The notes below the pieces were generated by a model. It saw only the letters and a program-made list of their open reading frames with translations, was not told the DNA's origin and ran no database searches. A DNA stretch of 7,264 nt from an uncultured Faecalibacterium sp. (GTDB taxonomy: Bacteria > Bacillota > Clostridia > Oscillospirales > Ruminococcaceae): NCBI GenBank assembly GCA_934501115.1, contig CAKSTO010000066.1, positions 1 through 7,264 on the forward strand, written 5' to 3'. Made by a program: the position numbers and the translations under genes. Within the stretch, counting starts at the first letter, position 1. Each line of letters starts with the position of its first letter. Below, piece by piece: positions 5,225 to 7,264 of this stretch.

Positions 5225-6163
5225 ATGCTGACGATCACACTGCTGGGCACGGCCGCTACCATGCCGCTGCCGGAACGCGCCCTCTCCGCTGCATATTCCG
5301 AGTGCGGGGGGCATGGCCTTCTGCTGGACTGCGGCGAGGGTACGCAGGCAGCAGCCCGCCGCACAGGGGTCAATCTGATGAAGGCAGATGCTGTTTGTCT
5401 GACCCACTACCACGGCGACCACATTTTCGGCCTGCCCGGCCTGCTGCAGACGCTGGGAGCACAGGGTCGTGAGCGCCCGCTGGTGCTGCTTGGGCCCGAG
5501 GGGCTGCCGGAGATCTGGGCAGCGGTGCGCGCCCTTACCGGGCCGCTGCCCTATCCGGTGCGGCTCTGCGTGCAGGCGGCAGGGCAGCCGCTGGCGCTGG
5601 AGACGCTGGCGGAAGGCTGGCCTGCCGGGGCGGCATTGGTACCCTTTGCCACGAGACATCGGGTGCGCAGCCTCGGCTACCGGCTGGAACTGCCGCGTGC
5701 GGGTAAATTTTTGCCGGAACGCGCCCGTGCGCTGGGCGTGCCGGTGCAGCAGTGGAGGCTGCTGCAGCGAGGGCAGACGGTGATGGCATCGGGGGCGGAA
5801 GTGCACCCCGCCGATGTGATGGGAGCGCCCCGCCGCGGCCTGAGCTTCGTGTTCTCAGGGGACACATCTCCCTGCCCGGGGCTTGTGCAGGCTGCACAGG
5901 GAGCGGATCTTTTGATCTGCGATGCCACCTATGCACTGCCGGAACAGGCCGGGCAGGCAAAGCAATGGGGGCACAGCACGTTTGGGCAGAGTGCAGCGCT
6001 TGCTGCGCAGGCCGGGGCAAAGCGGCTCTGGCTGACCCACTATTCCCCCATGATCACCGACCCGGAGGCAGAACTGCATCAGGCACAGGCTGCATTCCCG
6101 GCGGCAGAATGCGGTTTCGATGGCAAGCGGATCACGCTGCAGTATGAGGAGGAGCCGGTATGA
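5225..6163 (+). CDS. rnz: Ribonuclease Z (tRNA 3' endonuclease)
   Basis: A 312-residue cytosolic metallo-beta-lactamase-fold nuclease that cuts precursor tRNAs just after the discriminator base, leaving a 3' end ready for CCA addition. The length fits the short bacterial RNase Z class. Visible signatures: LLGTAATMPLPER (6-18), LLLDCGEGTQ (32-41), the zinc motif THYHGDHIFGLPGL (60-73, with H61, H63, D65 and H66), the third ligand His in TRHRVRSLGYRL (H145), SGDTSP (211-216, bridging D213), WGHST (248-252) and the last ligand in THYSPM (H271). The tRNA-binding arm (about 157-183) has normal length, but its usual GIPPGP-Y pattern reads GVPVQQW. The start at 5225 follows GGGAGA by 5 bases and begins MLTITLLGT as the family does; the frame stays open upstream to 4958 only by chance. 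Its stop overlaps the cca start by four bases, implying coupled translation. Confidence 0.95.
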   Translation: MLTITLLGTAATMPLPERALSAAYSECGGHGLLLDCGEGTQAAARRTGVNLMKADAVCLTHYHGDHIFGLPGLLQTLGAQGRERPLVLLGPEGLPEIWAAVRALTGPLPYPVRLCVQAAGQPLALETLAEGWPAGAALVPFATRHRVRSLGYRLELPRAGKFLPERARALGVPVQQWRLLQRGQTVMASGAEVHPADVMGAPRRGLSFVFSGDTSPCPGLVQAAQGADLLICDATYALPEQAGQAKQWGHSTFGQSAALAAQAGAKRLWLTHYSPMITDPEAELHQAQAAFPAAECGFDGKRITLQYEEEPV

Positions 6164-7264
6164 GATTGAAGCTGGATCCTGGCGCTGCGGTGCTTTTGGA
6201 TGCCCTCCATGCGGCAGGCTATCGCGCTTACGCGGTAGGCGGCTGTGTGCGGGACAGCCTGATGGGGCTTGTGCCCCATGACTGGGATCTCTGCACCAGT
6301 GCCCTGCCGCAACAGGTCGTGGAGCTGTTCGGGGCAGAGCGCTGCATCCCTACCGGCCTGCAGCATGGCACAGTGACCGTCAAGCAGAACGGGGGGCTTT
6401 ACGAGATCACGACCTTCCGTACGGACGGAGCCTATACCGACGGACGCCATCCGGACGAGGTGCATTTTGTGCCGGATGTGCGGGAAGACCTTGCCCGGCG
6501 GGATTTTACCATCAACGCGATGGCCTGCAATGAAAGAGAAGGCCTCATCGATCCCTTTGGCGGGCAGAGCGACCTGCACAACGGCATTGTCCGGGCGGTT
6601 GGCGTGCCCCAAAAGCGTTTTGAAGAAGATGCGCTGCGCATCCTGCGGCTGTATCGGTTCGCAGCACGGTTCGGTTTTGCCATCGACCCGGCCACTGCGC
6701 AGGCGGCGCAGGCACTGTGCGAGCATCTGGACTGTGTATCGTCGGAACGCATCGAAGAAGAACTCTCCAAGCTGCTGGCAGCTCCGAAGCCGGGGGCGTA
6801 CCTGAACGAGGATGTGATGGCAGTGATCCTGCCGGAGCTGACGCCGGAAGCCCTTGCGCAGGCGAAACCTGTGGTGGATGCCTGCCCGGCAGACAGCGGT
6901 CTGCCTGTCCGGCTGGCGGCATTGCTGGTCAGTCTGGGCGAAACCGGCACCCGCCGCACCCTCAGGCGCCTGCGCTGCTCCAACAACCGGATCGAAGAGA
7001 CGGCGGTTTTGGTGCGGGAAGTCGTGTCGGGTGTGCCGGTAGCTTTTTCCTCGGACACGAATCGGGCCATTCCATCACCCGCCCTATTGCCTGCGGCAAC
7101 AGGGTCCCACCCCAGCGGACGGTCCTCGGAAAAACTCCCGGCCCGCCCTCCGGTATCCCTGAATATCTACGCCCGCCGACTACTGGGCAAATATAACTTG
7201 TGTACCGTGCAGCGTCTGGCGGCACTGGGCACAGCCCTGCAGCCGGAACACGCGGCTGATTTTG
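6160..7264 (+). CDS. cca: CCA tRNA nucleotidyltransferase (CCA-adding enzyme), C-terminus off right edge
   Basis: Adds or repairs the 3' CCA of tRNA from CTP and ATP without a nucleic-acid template; cytosolic class II nucleotidyltransferase. The visible 368 residues hold motif A AVGGCVRDSLMG (25-36) and the metal-binding DWD (41-43), a flexible-loop region around YEITTFRTDGAYTDGRHPDE (81-100), motif B RRDFTINAM (113-121), the base-selecting region RFEEDALRILRLYRFAARFG (153-172) and motif E ERIEEELSKLL (196-206). A helical body follows (RLAALLVSLG, 251-260; TLRRLRCSNNRIEE, 267-280), like the non-HD Firmicute enzymes of about 390-450 residues. Residues about 297-332 are a Pro/Ser/Arg-rich stretch with codons (CCA, TCA, CTA, TCG) unlike the rest, before the conserved-looking IYARRLLGKYNL (336-347). 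ATGA overlap with rnz; no separate promoter seen. Confidence 0.95.
   Translation, partial: MRLKLDPGAAVLLDALHAAGYRAYAVGGCVRDSLMGLVPHDWDLCTSALPQQVVELFGAERCIPTGLQHGTVTVKQNGGLYEITTFRTDGAYTDGRHPDEVHFVPDVREDLARRDFTINAMACNEREGLIDPFGGQSDLHNGIVRAVGVPQKRFEEDALRILRLYRFAARFGFAIDPATAQAAQALCEHLDCVSSERIEEELSKLLAAPKPGAYLNEDVMAVILPELTPEALAQAKPVVDACPADSGLPVRLAALLVSLGETGTRRTLRRLRCSNNRIEETAVLVREVVSGVPVAFSSDTNRAIPSPALLPAATGSHPSGRSSEKLPARPPVSLNIYARRLLGKYNLCTVQRLAALGTALQPEHAADF

Noticed and set aside
5269..6120. Other long frames on both strands inside rnz
   Set aside because: Arg/Cys/Gly/Pro-rich translations typical of out-of-frame GC-rich genes; the zinc motifs place the real frame without doubt.
6847..6940. 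Possible decayed HD domain in the CCA enzyme (RLAALLVSLG where HD enzymes have RLAALLHDIGK)
   Set aside because: Non-HD Firmicute CCA enzymes have a similar helix here without His-Asp, so no loss needs to be assumed.

Overview
The window looks like chromosome from a GC-rich gut Firmicute of the Oscillospiraceae/Ruminococcaceae, most like Faecalibacterium or a close relative. This rests on GC-rich coding sequence, strong AGGAGG-type ribosome sites, the Clostridia-type class II aldolase and the gene order. No database was searched, so the genus is an inference. No insertion sequence, phage gene, rRNA, tRNA or CRISPR array was seen.

Left part (1-1255): the 5' portion of a class II fructose-bisphosphate aldolase gene (fba) runs leftward off the window edge from a clear promoter. 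Between it and the next gene lie about 800 bases without a credible gene. This gap holds a T-poor, A-rich stretch (about 599-718) and a cluster of DnaA-box-like 9-mers (721-1075) that includes a perfect 14-bp palindrome. The rightward promoter and a leader with hairpins follow.

Middle (1256-4893): rlmB, a 23S rRNA 2'-O-methyltransferase gene, is followed 45 bases later by a gene for an 894-residue membrane protein. Its last ~550 residues have the layout of a P1B-type ATPase, with eight membrane segments, but the catalytic motifs are gone. I read it as a pseudo-P-type ATPase with a ~330-residue Pro/Glu/Lys/Ala-rich cytosolic tail. A perfect 12-bp stem ends this unit.

Right part (4894-7264): a 58-residue membrane protein gene on the minus strand is divergent from rnz (RNase Z) and convergent with the ATPase-like gene. 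rnz overlaps cca (CCA-adding nucleotidyltransferase) by four bases. rnz and cca form a tRNA 3'-end maturation operon: RNase Z removes the 3' trailer and CCA transferase builds the CCA end. cca runs off the right edge and carries an unusual Pro/Ser-rich stretch near its visible end.

The points most worth a second look are the catalytically stripped ATPase-like protein, the DnaA-box-like cluster away from any visible dnaA, and the unlisted 58-residue protein with an apparently overlapping divergent promoter.
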